NCBI RefSeq assembly: GCF_004963255.1
Contig: NZ_SUGA01000018.1
Span: 1-64,000, forward strand
DNA length: 64,000 nt
Reading direction: 5' to 3'
Source of the DNA: Mesorhizobium sp.
GTDB taxonomy: Bacteria; Pseudomonadota; Alphaproteobacteria; Rhizobiales; Rhizobiaceae
This document shows positions 50,601 to 59,602 of this stretch, in pieces (within the stretch, counting starts at the first letter, position 1; every line of letters starts with the position of its first letter). The notes under the pieces are model-generated. The model worked only from the letters and a program-made list of their open reading frames with translations, did no database searches and was not told the origin of the DNA. Position numbers and translations under genes: made by a program.

Positions 50601-52449
50601 CGGCAACGGCATGCTGTTGTCGCCCGCCACCAGGCTGATCGCCGCCTTCGATCATCGCGACATCTTCATCGATCCCGATCCGGACATGGCGGCCTCCCTG
50701 GCCGAGCGCCATCGCATGTTCGCCCTGCCGCGCTCGTCCTGGCAGGATTACGACAAGTCGAAGCTGTCGGAAGGCGGCGTCATCGTCTCGCGCAACCAGA
50801 AATCGATCACGCTGCCGCAGGCGGCCGCCGCCGCCATCGGCCTCGCCAAGACCACGGCGACGCCCGTCGAGATCATGAGCGCCATCCTGAAGGCGCCGGT
50901 TGACCTTTTGTGGTTCGGCGGCATCGGCACCTATGTGCGGGCTTCGGGCGAAAGCAATCAGGATGTCGGCGACCGCGCCAACGACGCCATCCGCGTCACC
51001 GCGCTCGATGTCCGGGCGAAGATCATCGGCGAGGGCGCCAATCTCGGCGTCACGCAGCGGGCGCGCATCGAGTTCGGCCTGAATGGCGGCCGCTGCAACT
51101 CGGACGCCATCGACAATTCGGGCGGCGTCAACTGCTCCGACGTTGAGGTCAACATCAAGATCGCGCTGGCTTCCGCCATGCGCAAAGGCTCGCTGACGCG
51201 GCCAGCGCGCAACAAGCTGCTCGCCGAGATGACCGACGAGGTCAGCGCGCTGGTGCTCTCCAACAACTACCAGCAGACGCTGGCGCTGTCGCTCGCGCGC
51301 AAGCGGGGCATGGCCGACATCGCGCACCAGGCCCGCTTCATGACGGCGCTGGAGGCGCGCGGCCTGCTCGACCGCGCCGTCGAGACGCTGCCTTCGCCGG
51401 CGGCGCTTGCCGAACGCGAGGCGCGCGGCGAGCCGCTGACCCGGGCCGAGCTCGGCGTGCTGCTCGCCTATGCCAAGATCGTGCTGTTCTCCGACATCGT
51501 CGCCAGCGATGTGCCGGACGATCCGCATTTCGACCGCGACCTGATGGGCTATTTCCCGGAGCGGATGGCGAAGAAATTCGCCGGCGAGATCCGCGACCAC
51601 CGGCTGCGGCGCGAGATCATCGCGCGCGTCGTCGCCAACGATCTCGTCAATCGCGGTGGGCCATCCTTCGTCAACCGACTGCAGGAAGCCACCGGCCGGC
51701 CGGCGGCCGATGTCGTGCGCACCTTCGCCGTGGTCCGCGACGGCTTTGCGCTGCCCGCGCTCTATCGCGAGATCGACGCGCTCGACAACCAGATCGACGG
51801 GCAAACCCAGCTCGATCTCTACCAGTCCGTCAGCCGGCTCATCTTTGTGACCAGCGGCTGGTACCTGAAGAACGAAGCCGGCTCCGCGCCGCTCGGCCAG
51901 CGGATCGACGAGCTGCAGGAGGCCCGCAAGGCGCTCGAGCCGAAGCTCGTCTCGCTGCTGCCAGCCTTCTCGCGCGAGCGCATCGAGGAGCGGCGGCACG
52001 GCCTGTTCAAGGGTGGCGCGCCGGAGAAGCTCGCCGGGCAGCTCGCCTTGGCCGAGGTGGCCGAGCTGATCCCCGACGTCGCGCTCACCGCGCGCACCGC
52101 CAATGCCGATATCGTCAGCGCGGCCAAGGCCTTCTTCGCCGTCAGCGACGCCTTCCGCATCCCGCGCGTCGAGGAAGCGGCGCGCTCGATCATGCCGCCC
52201 GACTATTACGACCAGCTGGCGCTGTCACGCGCGACCGACACGATCGGCGTCGCACGTCGCGGCATCGCGGTGGCGGCTCTGACGGCGCATGGCGCGGCGG
52301 CGGATCCGGTCGCGGCGTGGCTGGAAGCCGGCGGCGAGCGCGTTGCCCGTATCCGCGAGCGGCTGCAGGCGCTGACCGAAGGCGGCGACATCACCGTGTC
52401 GCGGCTGTCGGTGGCGTCCGGGCTGATGACCGACCTGACGGGGATGTGA
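47671..52449 (+). CDS. NAD-specific glutamate dehydrogenase, large (GDH-180 type)
   Basis: This enzyme oxidatively deaminates glutamate to 2-oxoglutarate and ammonia with NAD. The protein is 1,592 residues from ATG 47671, with GGGAGGG upstream; the frame is open back to 46996 but that part overlaps the divergent gene. The long N-terminal half holds ACT-like regulatory regions (VITVVNDNMPFLFDSILGEI). The catalytic core is from about 780 (GGLRWSDRAQDYRTEVLGLVKAQQVKNAVIVPVGAKGGF) with the dinucleotide-binding part (GIGTYVRASGESNQDVGDRANDAIRV, KIIGEGANLG). The length fits the alphaproteobacterial GDH-180 class. Confidence 0.96.
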   Translation: MASVKSKPKKKAAAAAKAEEKPARLADYLLARAPAEDIAAYDAADLERAGELAARAVASHRKGESVVAVDADSGVACDGRPVTVITVVNDNMPFLFDSILGEITESSGQPTLVTHPIVTVRHGKAGVVEVLGDGGKEDDEHERLSVVHVHIPRLTAEEAKSLTERLRKMLSQVRAAVVDWKRMLARLDQAISEFRYSAVPLDKKSVAEAIAFLEWLRDDNFTFLGMREFKYVGGEESGTLERADKPGLGILSDPDVLVLRRGTEAVTTTPEIRAFLHGPEPLIVTKANAKSLVHRRIYLDYVGVKTYTAKGALAGELRIVGLFTSTAYTRSVMKIPYLRSKAETIIAKSGFNPNDHSGKALINVLESYPRDEFFQVPVPVLRKHANAILGLVERPRIRALVRADQFDRFVSILVFVPRDRYDSVVREKIGAYLKTVFEGRLSAYYPAFPEGGLARVHFIIGRSGGKTPKIEPSTIEAAIRDIVRTWQDALSEAAEAAGSDPALKAIAARFPESYRDSFSAAVALTDAGRIAKISADNPIAIDYYRHADQKPNQAALKIYHHGSPVALSRRVPVLENIGFRVISERTFEVAGDPAATVFIHDMELENSYGNPINLADGGALFEDAFLSVWRGDVDNDGYNGLAQTAGLWSGEITILRAYGRYLQQVGIPQSQDFIAAALNRYPEIARGLHSLFVARLGPAAEGDGAVAAKHLKAKIKDALEEVPNIDDDTIIRRYLNLIEASLRTNHFVADTKAKGQSLAIKLDSQAVEGLPAPRPWREIFVYGSEVEGVHLRFGPVARGGLRWSDRAQDYRTEVLGLVKAQQVKNAVIVPVGAKGGFYPKKLPISAGRDAIFEAGTSAYKNFVSSLLSITDNIGVDGVIPPAGVVRRDPDDPYFVVAADKGTATFSDTANAISEKHHFWLDDAFASGGSAGYDHKKMGITAKGAWEAVKRHFREMNRDIQAEPFSVVGVGDMSGDVFGNGMLLSPATRLIAAFDHRDIFIDPDPDMAASLAERHRMFALPRSSWQDYDKSKLSEGGVIVSRNQKSITLPQAAAAAIGLAKTTATPVEIMSAILKAPVDLLWFGGIGTYVRASGESNQDVGDRANDAIRVTALDVRAKIIGEGANLGVTQRARIEFGLNGGRCNSDAIDNSGGVNCSDVEVNIKIALASAMRKGSLTRPARNKLLAEMTDEVSALVLSNNYQQTLALSLARKRGMADIAHQARFMTALEARGLLDRAVETLPSPAALAEREARGEPLTRAELGVLLAYAKIVLFSDIVASDVPDDPHFDRDLMGYFPERMAKKFAGEIRDHRLRREIIARVVANDLVNRGGPSFVNRLQEATGRPAADVVRTFAVVRDGFALPALYREIDALDNQIDGQTQLDLYQSVSRLIFVTSGWYLKNEAGSAPLGQRIDELQEARKALEPKLVSLLPAFSRERIEERRHGLFKGGAPEKLAGQLALAEVAELIPDVALTARTANADIVSAAKAFFAVSDAFRIPRVEEAARSIMPPDYYDQLALSRATDTIGVARRGIAVAALTAHGAAADPVAAWLEAGGERVARIRERLQALTEGGDITVSRLSVASGLMTDLTGM

Positions 52450-52451
52450 AG

Positions 52452-52619
52452 TTCCTCGCCCCACGAAGTGGGGAGAGGTGCCGAGCGTAGCGAGGCGGAG
52501 AGGGGTCTTCATCAGGTGAACCCCCTCCCTCCAACGATCCTCCAAGCTCCAGTCGCCGCATTCCCCTCTCCGTCTCGACTTCGCCGAGTCACCTCTCCCC
52601 ACTTCGCGGGGCGAGGAAT
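52452..52619. repeat. Palindromic intergenic repeat, family B
   Basis: TTCCTCGCCCCACGAAGTGGGGAGAGG with CGGAGAGGGG faces CCCCTCTCCG, TCGACTTCGCCGA and CCTCTCCCCAC...GGGGCGAGGAA. It begins 3 nt after the glutamate dehydrogenase stop and closely resembles the copy at 29267-29462. Confidence 0.82.
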
Positions 52620-52691
52620 TGGCGCTTGTTGCGCCACCGCCGGAAAACATGCAGACATGGCGCCCGGCACGAGCGGCCCGAGGGAATCAGC

Positions 52692-54080
52692 ATGGCGGCA
52701 GTAGAGACAGTGCAGCGGGCATCGGGGCGTGGCATCTGGGGCTGGATGTTCTTCGACTGGGCGGCGCAGCCTTTCTTCACCGTCGTCACCACCTTCATCT
52801 TCGGACCCTATTTCGTCTCGCGCATGGCGAGCGACCCGACCGCCGGGCAGGCCGCCTGGGGTTACGGCATCGCCGCGGCGGGCCTGGTCATCGCGGTATT
52901 GTCGCCGGTGCTCGGCTCGATCGCCGACCAGACCGGGCCGCGCAAGCCCTGGATCGCTTTCTTCGCAACGATCAAGATCGTCAGCCTCACCTTGCTGTGG
53001 TTCGCCGCACCCGGCTCGAACCTGTTCCTGGTCGTGCTGTTGTTTTCGCTGGCCTCGGTGGCGGCCGAATTCTCCACCGTGTTCAACGATTCCATGATGC
53101 CGCGGCTGGTGCCGAAGGAGGAGATCGGCCGCATTTCCAACGTCGCCTGGGGACTCGGCTATCTCGGCGGCATGGTGGCGCTGATCTTCGTCGTGCTGTT
53201 CCTGGCCGGCAATCTCGAAACCGGCAAGACCCTCATCGGCCTCGATCCGCTGTTCGGGCTGAACCCGAAGCTCGGCGAGGATGCGCGCTTCACCGGACCG
53301 ATGTCGGCCGGCTGGTATTTCCTGTTCATCCTGCCGATGTTCTTCTTCACGCCCGACGCCACCAAGGGCATCCCGATCGGACCGGCGGTGCGCGAGGGGT
53401 TGTCCGAACTGAAGTCTACGCTCGCCGAGGTGCGCCAGCGCAGCGGCATCCTGCGCTTCCTGCTGGCGCGGATGATCTATCAGGACGGCGTCAATGCGCT
53501 GCTGGCGCTCGGCGGCACCTTCGCGGCCGGCATGTTCCATTGGTCGATCACCGAGATCGGTCTGTTCGGCATCATCCTCAACATCGTCGCCATCTTCGGC
53601 TGCTGGATCGCGGCGCGGCTCGACACGGCTTTCGGCTCGAAGCACGTGGTGATGATCGCGCTGGTGATGCTGTCGGTCGCCACGATCGGCGTTGTCTCGA
53701 CCGGCCCGGGCTTCACGCTGCTCGGCCTGATCCCGCTGTCGACCGCCGACTCCGGCGGCCTGTTCGGCACCGCGGCCGAAAAGGCCTACATCCTCTACGG
53801 CCTGCTGATCGGCCTCGCCTTCGGACCGGTGCAGGCCTCGTCGCGATCCTACATGGCGCGCAGCGTGACCGCTGCCGAATCCGGCCGCTATTTCGGCATC
53901 TATGCGCTGGCCGGCCGAGCGACCAGCTTCCTGGCGCCGTTCATGGTGGCGACCATCACGACGATGAGCGATTCGCCGCGGCTCGGCATGGCGGCGATCA
54001 TCCTGTTCCTAGGCATCGGTATGGCGATACTGGTGGGGACGCCCTATCCGGCGGACAAGCCGAGGGAGACGCTTCGATAA
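52692..54080 (+). CDS. MFS transporter, UMF1/Atg22-like
   Basis: The protein has 462 residues from ATG 52692 and about 12 membrane helices. The opening GIWGWMFFDWAAQPFFTVVTTFIFGPYFVSRM matches the UMF1 family ('W..YDwAnqpf'). Other segments are NDSMMPRLVPKEEIGRISNVAWGLGYLGGM and GLAFGPVQASSRSYMARSVTAAESGRYFGIYALAGRATSFLAP, all typical of it. The substrate is unknown. The 22-residue longer reading from 52626 is arginine-rich and not needed. Confidence 0.87.
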   Translation: MAAVETVQRASGRGIWGWMFFDWAAQPFFTVVTTFIFGPYFVSRMASDPTAGQAAWGYGIAAAGLVIAVLSPVLGSIADQTGPRKPWIAFFATIKIVSLTLLWFAAPGSNLFLVVLLFSLASVAAEFSTVFNDSMMPRLVPKEEIGRISNVAWGLGYLGGMVALIFVVLFLAGNLETGKTLIGLDPLFGLNPKLGEDARFTGPMSAGWYFLFILPMFFFTPDATKGIPIGPAVREGLSELKSTLAEVRQRSGILRFLLARMIYQDGVNALLALGGTFAAGMFHWSITEIGLFGIILNIVAIFGCWIAARLDTAFGSKHVVMIALVMLSVATIGVVSTGPGFTLLGLIPLSTADSGGLFGTAAEKAYILYGLLIGLAFGPVQASSRSYMARSVTAAESGRYFGIYALAGRATSFLAPFMVATITTMSDSPRLGMAAIILFLGIGMAILVGTPYPADKPRETLR

Positions 54081-54196
54081 TTCTACTCCGCTGGCCGCTT
54101 GCCGCGGTTTTCTGCGCTTCCGGTGCTCACGGACCCGAAAGTCCGCTCCGCTCCAGTTCTCGAAAACCGCACCAATCGACTCAGCGGAGCGAATTC
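54079..54196. repeat. Hairpin repeat, family E, between convergent genes
   Basis: Nested arms AATTCTACTCCGCTG/CAGCGGAGCGAATT, GCGGTTTTC/GAAAACCGC and CGGACCCGAAAGTCCG surround TGCGCTTCCGGTGCTCA. A homologous copy is at 60963-61094. It starts at the MFS stop codon and ends before the purH stop. Confidence 0.75.
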
Positions 54197-54219
54197 TTGA
54201 AGCATCTCCGCGCCGAGCA

Positions 54220-55836
54220 TCAATGCCTGAAATGCCTGACTCCGGTGAACACCATGGCGATGCCGTGCTCGTCGGCGGCGGCGATGACGTCGTCGTCGCG
54301 CATCGAGCCGCCGGGCTGGATCACCGCCGTGGCGCCGGCCTCGATCGCCGACAAGAGCCCGTCGGCGAAGGGGAAGAAGGCGTCCGAGGCGACGACCGAA
54401 CCCTTGGTCAGCGGTTCGGCGAGACCGGCGGCTGCCGCCGCGTCCAGCGCCTTGCGGGCGGCGATGCGCGAGGAATCGACGCGGCTCATCTGGCCGGCGC
54501 CGATGCCGACCGTCGCCCCGTCCCTGGCATAGACGATGGCGTTGGACTTCACATGCTTGGCAACGCGGAAGGCGAATTTGAGGTCGGCCAGTTCCGCCGG
54601 CGTCGGCGCGCGCTTCGTCACCACTTTCAATTCGAGGTCGTCGACCACGGCATTGTCGCGGCTTTGCACAAGCAATCCGCCGGCGACCGACTTCACCGTC
54701 GTGCCGACGGCGCGCGGGTTGGGCAGGCCGCCGGTGACCAGCAGGCGCAAATTCTTCTTCGCCGCGACGATCGCGGCGGCTTCATCGGTCGCGCCCGGCG
54801 CGATGATGACCTCGGTGAAGGTCTTCACGATCTCTTCCGCCGCCTCGACGTCGAGGACGCGATTCATGGCGACGATGCCGCCGAAAGCCGAGACCGGGTC
54901 GCAGGCCAGCGCCTTGGCATAGGCCGCCTTCAGCGAGGAGTCTTCGGCGACGCCACAGGGGTTGGCGTGCTTGATGATGGCGATCGCCGCCGAGCGGGCC
55001 GGATCGAACTCGCCGACGAGCTCGAAGGCGGCGTCGGTGTCGTTGATGTTGTTGTAGGAGAGCTGCTTGCCCTGCAATTGCCTGGCGGTGGCGACACCGG
55101 GCCGCTTGTCGCCCGAGAGATAGAAGCCCGCATTCTGATGCGGGTTCTCGCCATAGCGCATCACCTGCTCGAGCCGGCCGCCGAAAGCGCGCCATGTCGG
55201 GTGCTCGATCTGGAGCTCTTCGGCGAACCAGCCGGAAATTGCTGCGTCATAAGTGGCGGTGCGGGCAAAGGCCTTGGCCGCCAGCTTCTTGCGGAAGTCG
55301 AGCGACAGCGAGCCGAGATTCATCTCCAATGCGTTGACTACTGAAGCATAATCGGCCGGGTCGGTGACGATGGCGACATAGGCGTGGTTCTTGGCCGAGG
55401 CGCGGATCATCGCCGGCCCGCCGATGTCGATGTTCTCGACGATCGAGGCATAGCCGGCGCCGGAGCGGCGCACCTCCTCGAACGGGTAGAGGTTCGAGAC
55501 GACGAGGTCGATCGGCTCGATGTGATGATCGCGCATGGCCTTGGCATGCTCGGCATCGTCGCGGATGCCGAGCAGCGCGCCATGCACGGAAGGATGCAAG
55601 GTCTTCACCCGGCCGTCCATAATCTCGGGAAAGCCGGTGAGCTCGGAAACATCGCGCACCGCAAGGCCGGCCTCGGCGATGGTCTTTGCCGTGCCGCCCG
55701 TCGAAACCAGTTCGACGCCAGCGGCGGCGAGCGCCTTGGCAAAGTCGACCAGCCCGGTCTTATCGAAGACGGAAAGCAGGGCGCGGCGCACCGGAACGAG
55801 ATCCGGCGCCGGAATGTTTTTTGTGGGCACGGCCAT
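54220..55836 (-). CDS. purH: Bifunctional AICAR transformylase/IMP cyclohydrolase PurH
   Basis: PurH catalyses the last two steps of purine synthesis. The protein is 538 residues from ATG 55836. The cyclohydrolase domain (about 1-200) has LLSVFDKTGLVDFAKALAAAGVELVSTGGTAKTI and GRVKTLHPSVHGALL. The transformylase domain carries the KHANPCGVAED active-site motif (Lys-His) and ends in AADEHGIAMVFTGVRHFRH. The frame open to 55905 has no needed extension. It follows the heparinase II/III gene on the same strand with a 110-nt gap, a conserved pairing in this group. Confidence 0.97.
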   Translation of the reverse strand: MAVPTKNIPAPDLVPVRRALLSVFDKTGLVDFAKALAAAGVELVSTGGTAKTIAEAGLAVRDVSELTGFPEIMDGRVKTLHPSVHGALLGIRDDAEHAKAMRDHHIEPIDLVVSNLYPFEEVRRSGAGYASIVENIDIGGPAMIRASAKNHAYVAIVTDPADYASVVNALEMNLGSLSLDFRKKLAAKAFARTATYDAAISGWFAEELQIEHPTWRAFGGRLEQVMRYGENPHQNAGFYLSGDKRPGVATARQLQGKQLSYNNINDTDAAFELVGEFDPARSAAIAIIKHANPCGVAEDSSLKAAYAKALACDPVSAFGGIVAMNRVLDVEAAEEIVKTFTEVIIAPGATDEAAAIVAAKKNLRLLVTGGLPNPRAVGTTVKSVAGGLLVQSRDNAVVDDLELKVVTKRAPTPAELADLKFAFRVAKHVKSNAIVYARDGATVGIGAGQMSRVDSSRIAARKALDAAAAAGLAEPLTKGSVVASDAFFPFADGLLSAIEAGATAVIQPGGSMRDDDVIAAADEHGIAMVFTGVRHFRH

Positions 55837-55946
55837 GGCGGGCGGCCTTTCAGAGCTGTTGGAAGGGACGTTGGCCGGCCCTAGCATATGAGCCCCGGAA
55901 ATCAAGTGAATCCGGGATCAGGCGCGCAGCCGTTTGCCGGGCAGGT

Positions 55947-57692
55947 TCAGTTGTTTTCGGGATAGCCGGCGATAACGGTGCGGGTCAGCTGCCAGTGCAC
56001 TTCGGCAATCTCCGAGGCCTTGAAGGCGAGCACGATCTGCCGGCTGCGGCGCGGACCGCTCAGGCCGGCGAAATAGATCGATTCCTCGACCTCCGGCACC
56101 ACTTCCGCGCAGGTGAAGACCCAACTGTCGCCCTGCGCGGCGGCAAGCGTCAGCCGGTCGTGATCGTCCTGCAGCAGGCTGATGTCGGGGTGAACATGAA
56201 AGCGCACCGTGACGAAGTCGCGGCCGTTGTTGCGGATCGCGGCATTGCCCGGGCGCAGAAAACGGTCGCGCCCGGCAAGCACGTTGCCGTTCGTGCCGAG
56301 CTTCAGCTCGCGCTCATGCAGGAAGCCGAATTGCTGGACATAGCCGTCATGGCGGGCGACGAAGCCCTGCATGCCCTTCTGGTCGAGGCGCTTGCAGGGC
56401 ACATGCTGCGGGCCGCCGATCAGCGGCGAACCCAAAAGGTCGCTGACGCGCAGCGAGTGGCTGAAGCGCGCCGACGAGGTGTCGTTGATCGTCGCGGTCG
56501 AATGCGCGGCGGTGGCGCGCGCCAGAGGCCGGAATTCCGGGGCGCCATACGTATCGATGCCGGCATTGACGATGAAGTGCTGGCGCCCGGAGGAGAGCTC
56601 GAAGGCGAGACAGCCGGCATGCGCGGCGTTGGAGACGTCGATCGGCGGCGGCAGGCCGGTGTCGGCGATCACCGTCACGCCGCTCATCGAAAGGCGCTCA
56701 TAGCCGGAATGCGGCGCGTGCAGCAGCGGCGCGCCCACCGTGTCGTCATGGCGCAAGATGGTGGCGATGCGGTCATGGATGGTGGCGCCCATGCCGTTGA
56801 AGCGGGCAAGGCTGCCGTCCTGATGGCGGAAGAAGCGCAGCGCCGGCAACATGCGGTCGATGGCGCCGATCAGGGCCGCCGGCGGCGCCTCGGCCTGGTT
56901 GGCATAGGTCTGGCGCAGCGGCAGGAGATCGGCCAGCAGTTCCAGCACCGCCATCGGTTTGCGCGAGATGTGGCCGCCATCGGGCAGGATCTGATGCTCC
57001 AGCTCCTCGGCCAGGTTGCGCGTCGCGGAACGCAGCGCCGAAGCCGGCGCCGGCAGCGACAGCGCGGCAAAGGCGAGCGCGATGCGGGCGCGCAGCCTGG
57101 CCTCGCCGTCCGGCATCTCACGCGCCACCGAGCGCAGGTAGCGAATCTGCACGGCAAGCGATTTGAGGAAGGCGCGATAGAACGGGAATTCGGCGCCTTG
57201 CAGCACCACCGAGGAATGCTGCAGCCAGGCGATCACGCGCTTGGCCGTCGTTCCAGGCTCCCAGGCGATGCCCGAAATCTGGTTGCCGTGCATGGCGATC
57301 CAGTCGGTCACCAGGGCTCTCGCGTTGGCGGCGGCGAGCTCGGTGCCGGCGGCGCGCATGTGGCGCAGCCAGCGGAAGCCATGCAGCGATTTCTGCCAGC
57401 CGCGATTGGGCACGTCGAGCTGAAAGGGCGAGGTGCCGCCGGTCTCGACCAGATGGCCGGACAGCGGGTAGCGGCCGTAATAAATCTCCAGCGCGATCTG
57501 CGGATCGGCGAGTCGCAAATCCGGCGGGGCGATCAGGACGCGTTCGGGCGTGCGGCCGGAATAGCGCCAGCGATAGACCGGACCGGCGCGCAAACGCCGG
57601 CGCGTCTTGCGCCAGAACTCCTTCGCGACGAGCGTCCATAGACGCGTCGTGTTGCCGGCAACAAGTGCCAATAGCCCTCCAGATGTCCCCAT
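55947..57692 (-). CDS. Heparinase II/III family protein
   Basis: The protein has 581 residues with an alpha/alpha toroid-like N-terminal part and a beta-sandwich C-terminal Hepar_II_III domain. Visible family segments are PLSGHLVETGGTSPFQLDVPNRGWQKSLHGFRWLRHM, LPDGGHISRKPMAVLELLADLL, and DGSLARFNGMGATIHDR. No secretion signal is visible. Its true substrate is not known; lyase activity on uronic-acid polysaccharides is the family default. It lies between rsmB and purH on the same strand, the usual arrangement in Hyphomicrobiales. Confidence 0.88.
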   Translation of the reverse strand: MGTSGGLLALVAGNTTRLWTLVAKEFWRKTRRRLRAGPVYRWRYSGRTPERVLIAPPDLRLADPQIALEIYYGRYPLSGHLVETGGTSPFQLDVPNRGWQKSLHGFRWLRHMRAAGTELAAANARALVTDWIAMHGNQISGIAWEPGTTAKRVIAWLQHSSVVLQGAEFPFYRAFLKSLAVQIRYLRSVAREMPDGEARLRARIALAFAALSLPAPASALRSATRNLAEELEHQILPDGGHISRKPMAVLELLADLLPLRQTYANQAEAPPAALIGAIDRMLPALRFFRHQDGSLARFNGMGATIHDRIATILRHDDTVGAPLLHAPHSGYERLSMSGVTVIADTGLPPPIDVSNAAHAGCLAFELSSGRQHFIVNAGIDTYGAPEFRPLARATAAHSTATINDTSSARFSHSLRVSDLLGSPLIGGPQHVPCKRLDQKGMQGFVARHDGYVQQFGFLHERELKLGTNGNVLAGRDRFLRPGNAAIRNNGRDFVTVRFHVHPDISLLQDDHDRLTLAAAQGDSWVFTCAEVVPEVEESIYFAGLSGPRRSRQIVLAFKASEIAEVHWQLTRTVIAGYPENN

Positions 57693-58228
57693 TACCCAAG
57701 CGCAAGCTTATGCGATTCAAGAACTTATGCGAAGGCGGATTTCGCCGAAGTGAACCGCTTCACGCCGCGACGGCGGGGTCGTCCCTAAAAAAGTCATGGC
57801 TTTCCGAGGCATACCGAATTGTGTCGATGATGAAATCGACACCTGCTGGGGGGAGCGGACGGAGTCTTGACGATACCTCAAGGCGGACTGGGATTTGGGT
57901 CGGCGCGGCCAGGATCTCACGTCTCCTTTCTATGCTGAGCTCTTCGCGATTTGCCTATGCCTCCGTGACGTCGTCATCCACGGGCGGAGCGACGCGAAGC
58001 GGAGCGCAGACCCGAGGATCCATTCCGTGACTTTCACTGAAGAGCGCCGCGGCGTAGAATTCTGCATCGTTGGGCGTCGCTTCGGCGTAACGGAATGGAT
58101 TCTATGGTCTGCGCGCGTCGCTTCGCTCCTTGCTCCGCCCGTGGATGACGAGGTTCGAAAGCTTCGGCTAATCGCGAAAGCGTGCGATCGGTTGACAGGG
58201 GCACAGCAAACCTCCCACCAGGAAGATC
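57693..58228. other. Intergenic stretch with an inverted repeat and no credible gene
   Basis: The 536 nt between rsmB and the heparinase gene contain short frames only, such as one at 57717-57920 starting with GTG whose ribosome site is too close. The main feature is the large inverted repeat at 57970-58153. The rest shows nothing I can name. Confidence 0.6.
57970..58153. repeat. Large inverted repeat, family F
   Basis: The left arm (GTCATCCACGGGCGGAGC, then GCGAAGCGGAGCGCAGACC and ATCCATTCCGT) mirrors the right arm (ACGGAATGGAT, GGTCTGCGC, CGTCGCTTCGCTCC and GCTCCGCCCGTGGATGAC). Arms are about 60 nt around a 60-nt centre. I recognise the ATCCATTCCGT/GGATGACG motif as recurrent in rhizobial DNA. 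Confidence 0.75.
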
Positions 58229-59602
58229 CTATGCAACCCGTCTCATCCGCGCGGCGAAGAAGCCGTCCAGACCGGAAATCCCCGGCGATTCAAGCGTCAG
58301 GTCGGCGGGCGTCGTCCGCAGCGCGCCCGCAGGCGTGAGGAATGGGTCGAGCTCGGCGAACTCGCCTGGGCGGATCGGGTCGTCGATCACCCCGGGGGTT
58401 TCGGCAAGAAAGGCGCGGTAAAGCTCCTCGCCTTCGATCGGGTCGAGCGAGCAATTGGAAAAAACGACGCGGCCGCCGGGCCTGACGAGACCGACGGCAT
58501 GGGCAAGCAGGCGACGCTGGAGATCGGCGAGCTTTTCGACGTCCGGCATGGTCTTGGTCCAGGGCACATCGGGATGGCGACGCACGGTTCCGGTCGAGGA
58601 GCAGGGCGCGTCGAGCAGCACGGCGTCGAACAGGTCCGCCGGCTGGTAATCCATGAGGTCGGTCTGGACCAGATCGGCCGTCAGGCCGAGGCGGTCGAGA
58701 TTCTGCTTGAGCCGCGCCAGCCGGTTCTTCGAGGTGTCGACCGCGGTGACGTCGGCGCCGGCCAAGATGAGCTGCGCCGTCTTGCCGCCGGGCGCGGCGC
58801 AGAGGTCGGCGACGCGCTGGCCACTTATGTCGCCGAACAGGCGCGCCGGCAGGCTGGCGGCCGTGTCCTGCACCCACCATGCGCCGTCGGCAAAGCCGGG
58901 CAGGTCGATGACATTGGCCGCCAGCTTTTCGACACGCACTGTGCCGGTCGGCAGAACGATGCCGCCCAGGCGCTCGGCCCAGAGCGCAGGATCGGCCTTG
59001 ACGCTGAAATCGACGGGCGCCTCGTGGCGATGCGCGGCAAGAATGGCGCGCGCCTTGTCGGCGCCGTAAGCGGCGGTCAGCCGCTCGGCGAACCATTGCG
59101 GCGCCTCGCTGGTCGCGGCAGGCGCCCGGGCAAGCTCGGCGTCCTTGGCGCGGGCCAGCGAACGCAGCACGCCGTTGACGAGGCCGGAAAAGCGGGTGGT
59201 ACGAGGATCGGATTTGGCGTGGGTGACGGCAAGGTCGACGGCGGCGCTGTCCGGAACATCGAGGAACAGGATCTGCGCGGCGGCCACATGCAGGATGTGC
59301 GAGAGTGCCGTGGCATTGGGCGGCAGCGGCTTTTCCAACCGCCTCGACAGCAGCCCGGCAATGGTCATGCGATGGCGCAGCGCGGTCACCAGGATGGCGC
59401 GCACCAGCGCGCGGTCGCGGCCGTCCAGCGCCTTGTATTGCGGGTGGCCGTGCTCGTTGTCGGTCAATCCATCGAGCGGCGTGCGGGCGTCGATGACGGC
59501 GGCCAGCAGCCGCGCCGCCGTCTTGCGCGCGGCAAGGCCGGCTATCTCGTCACCGGCCTTGTGTTGCGCATTACCTGGCTGTCCGCGCCTCGGCGGCGTC
59601 AC
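58229..59602 (-). CDS. rsmB: 16S rRNA (cytosine-C5)-methyltransferase, RsmB type
   Basis: RsmB methylates C967 of 16S rRNA with S-adenosylmethionine. From GTG 59602 the protein has 457 residues. The N-terminal NusB-like part (AARLLAAVIDARTPLD..., LSHILHVAAAQILFLDVPDSAAVDLAVTHAK) is followed by the methyltransferase core: VADLCAAPGGKTAQL, the DAPCSSTGTVRRHPD catalytic motif and FSNCSLDPIEGEEL with the second Cys. GTG 59602 shares GTGA with the htpX stop and has AAAGG upstream, so the 36-residue longer frame to 59710 is rejected. Confidence 0.93.
   Translation of the reverse strand: MTPPRRGQPGNAQHKAGDEIAGLAARKTAARLLAAVIDARTPLDGLTDNEHGHPQYKALDGRDRALVRAILVTALRHRMTIAGLLSRRLEKPLPPNATALSHILHVAAAQILFLDVPDSAAVDLAVTHAKSDPRTTRFSGLVNGVLRSLARAKDAELARAPAATSEAPQWFAERLTAAYGADKARAILAAHRHEAPVDFSVKADPALWAERLGGIVLPTGTVRVEKLAANVIDLPGFADGAWWVQDTAASLPARLFGDISGQRVADLCAAPGGKTAQLILAGADVTAVDTSKNRLARLKQNLDRLGLTADLVQTDLMDYQPADLFDAVLLDAPCSSTGTVRRHPDVPWTKTMPDVEKLADLQRRLLAHAVGLVRPGGRVVFSNCSLDPIEGEELYRAFLAETPGVIDDPIRPGEFAELDPFLTPAGALRTTPADLTLESPGISGLDGFFAARMRRVA

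Noticed and set aside
50020..51999. 659-residue open frame opposite glutamate dehydrogenase
   Set aside because: Shadow of a well-identified gene, without ribosome site or family motif.
55686..57641. 651-residue open frame opposite the heparinase gene
   Set aside because: Antisense shadow with low-complexity arginine-rich composition; the minus strand has the recognisable domain.
57717..57920. 67-residue frame starting with GTG on the minus strand
   Set aside because: The AAGGAG site is only 2 nt from the GTG, composition is Ser/Arg-rich, and no domain is visible.
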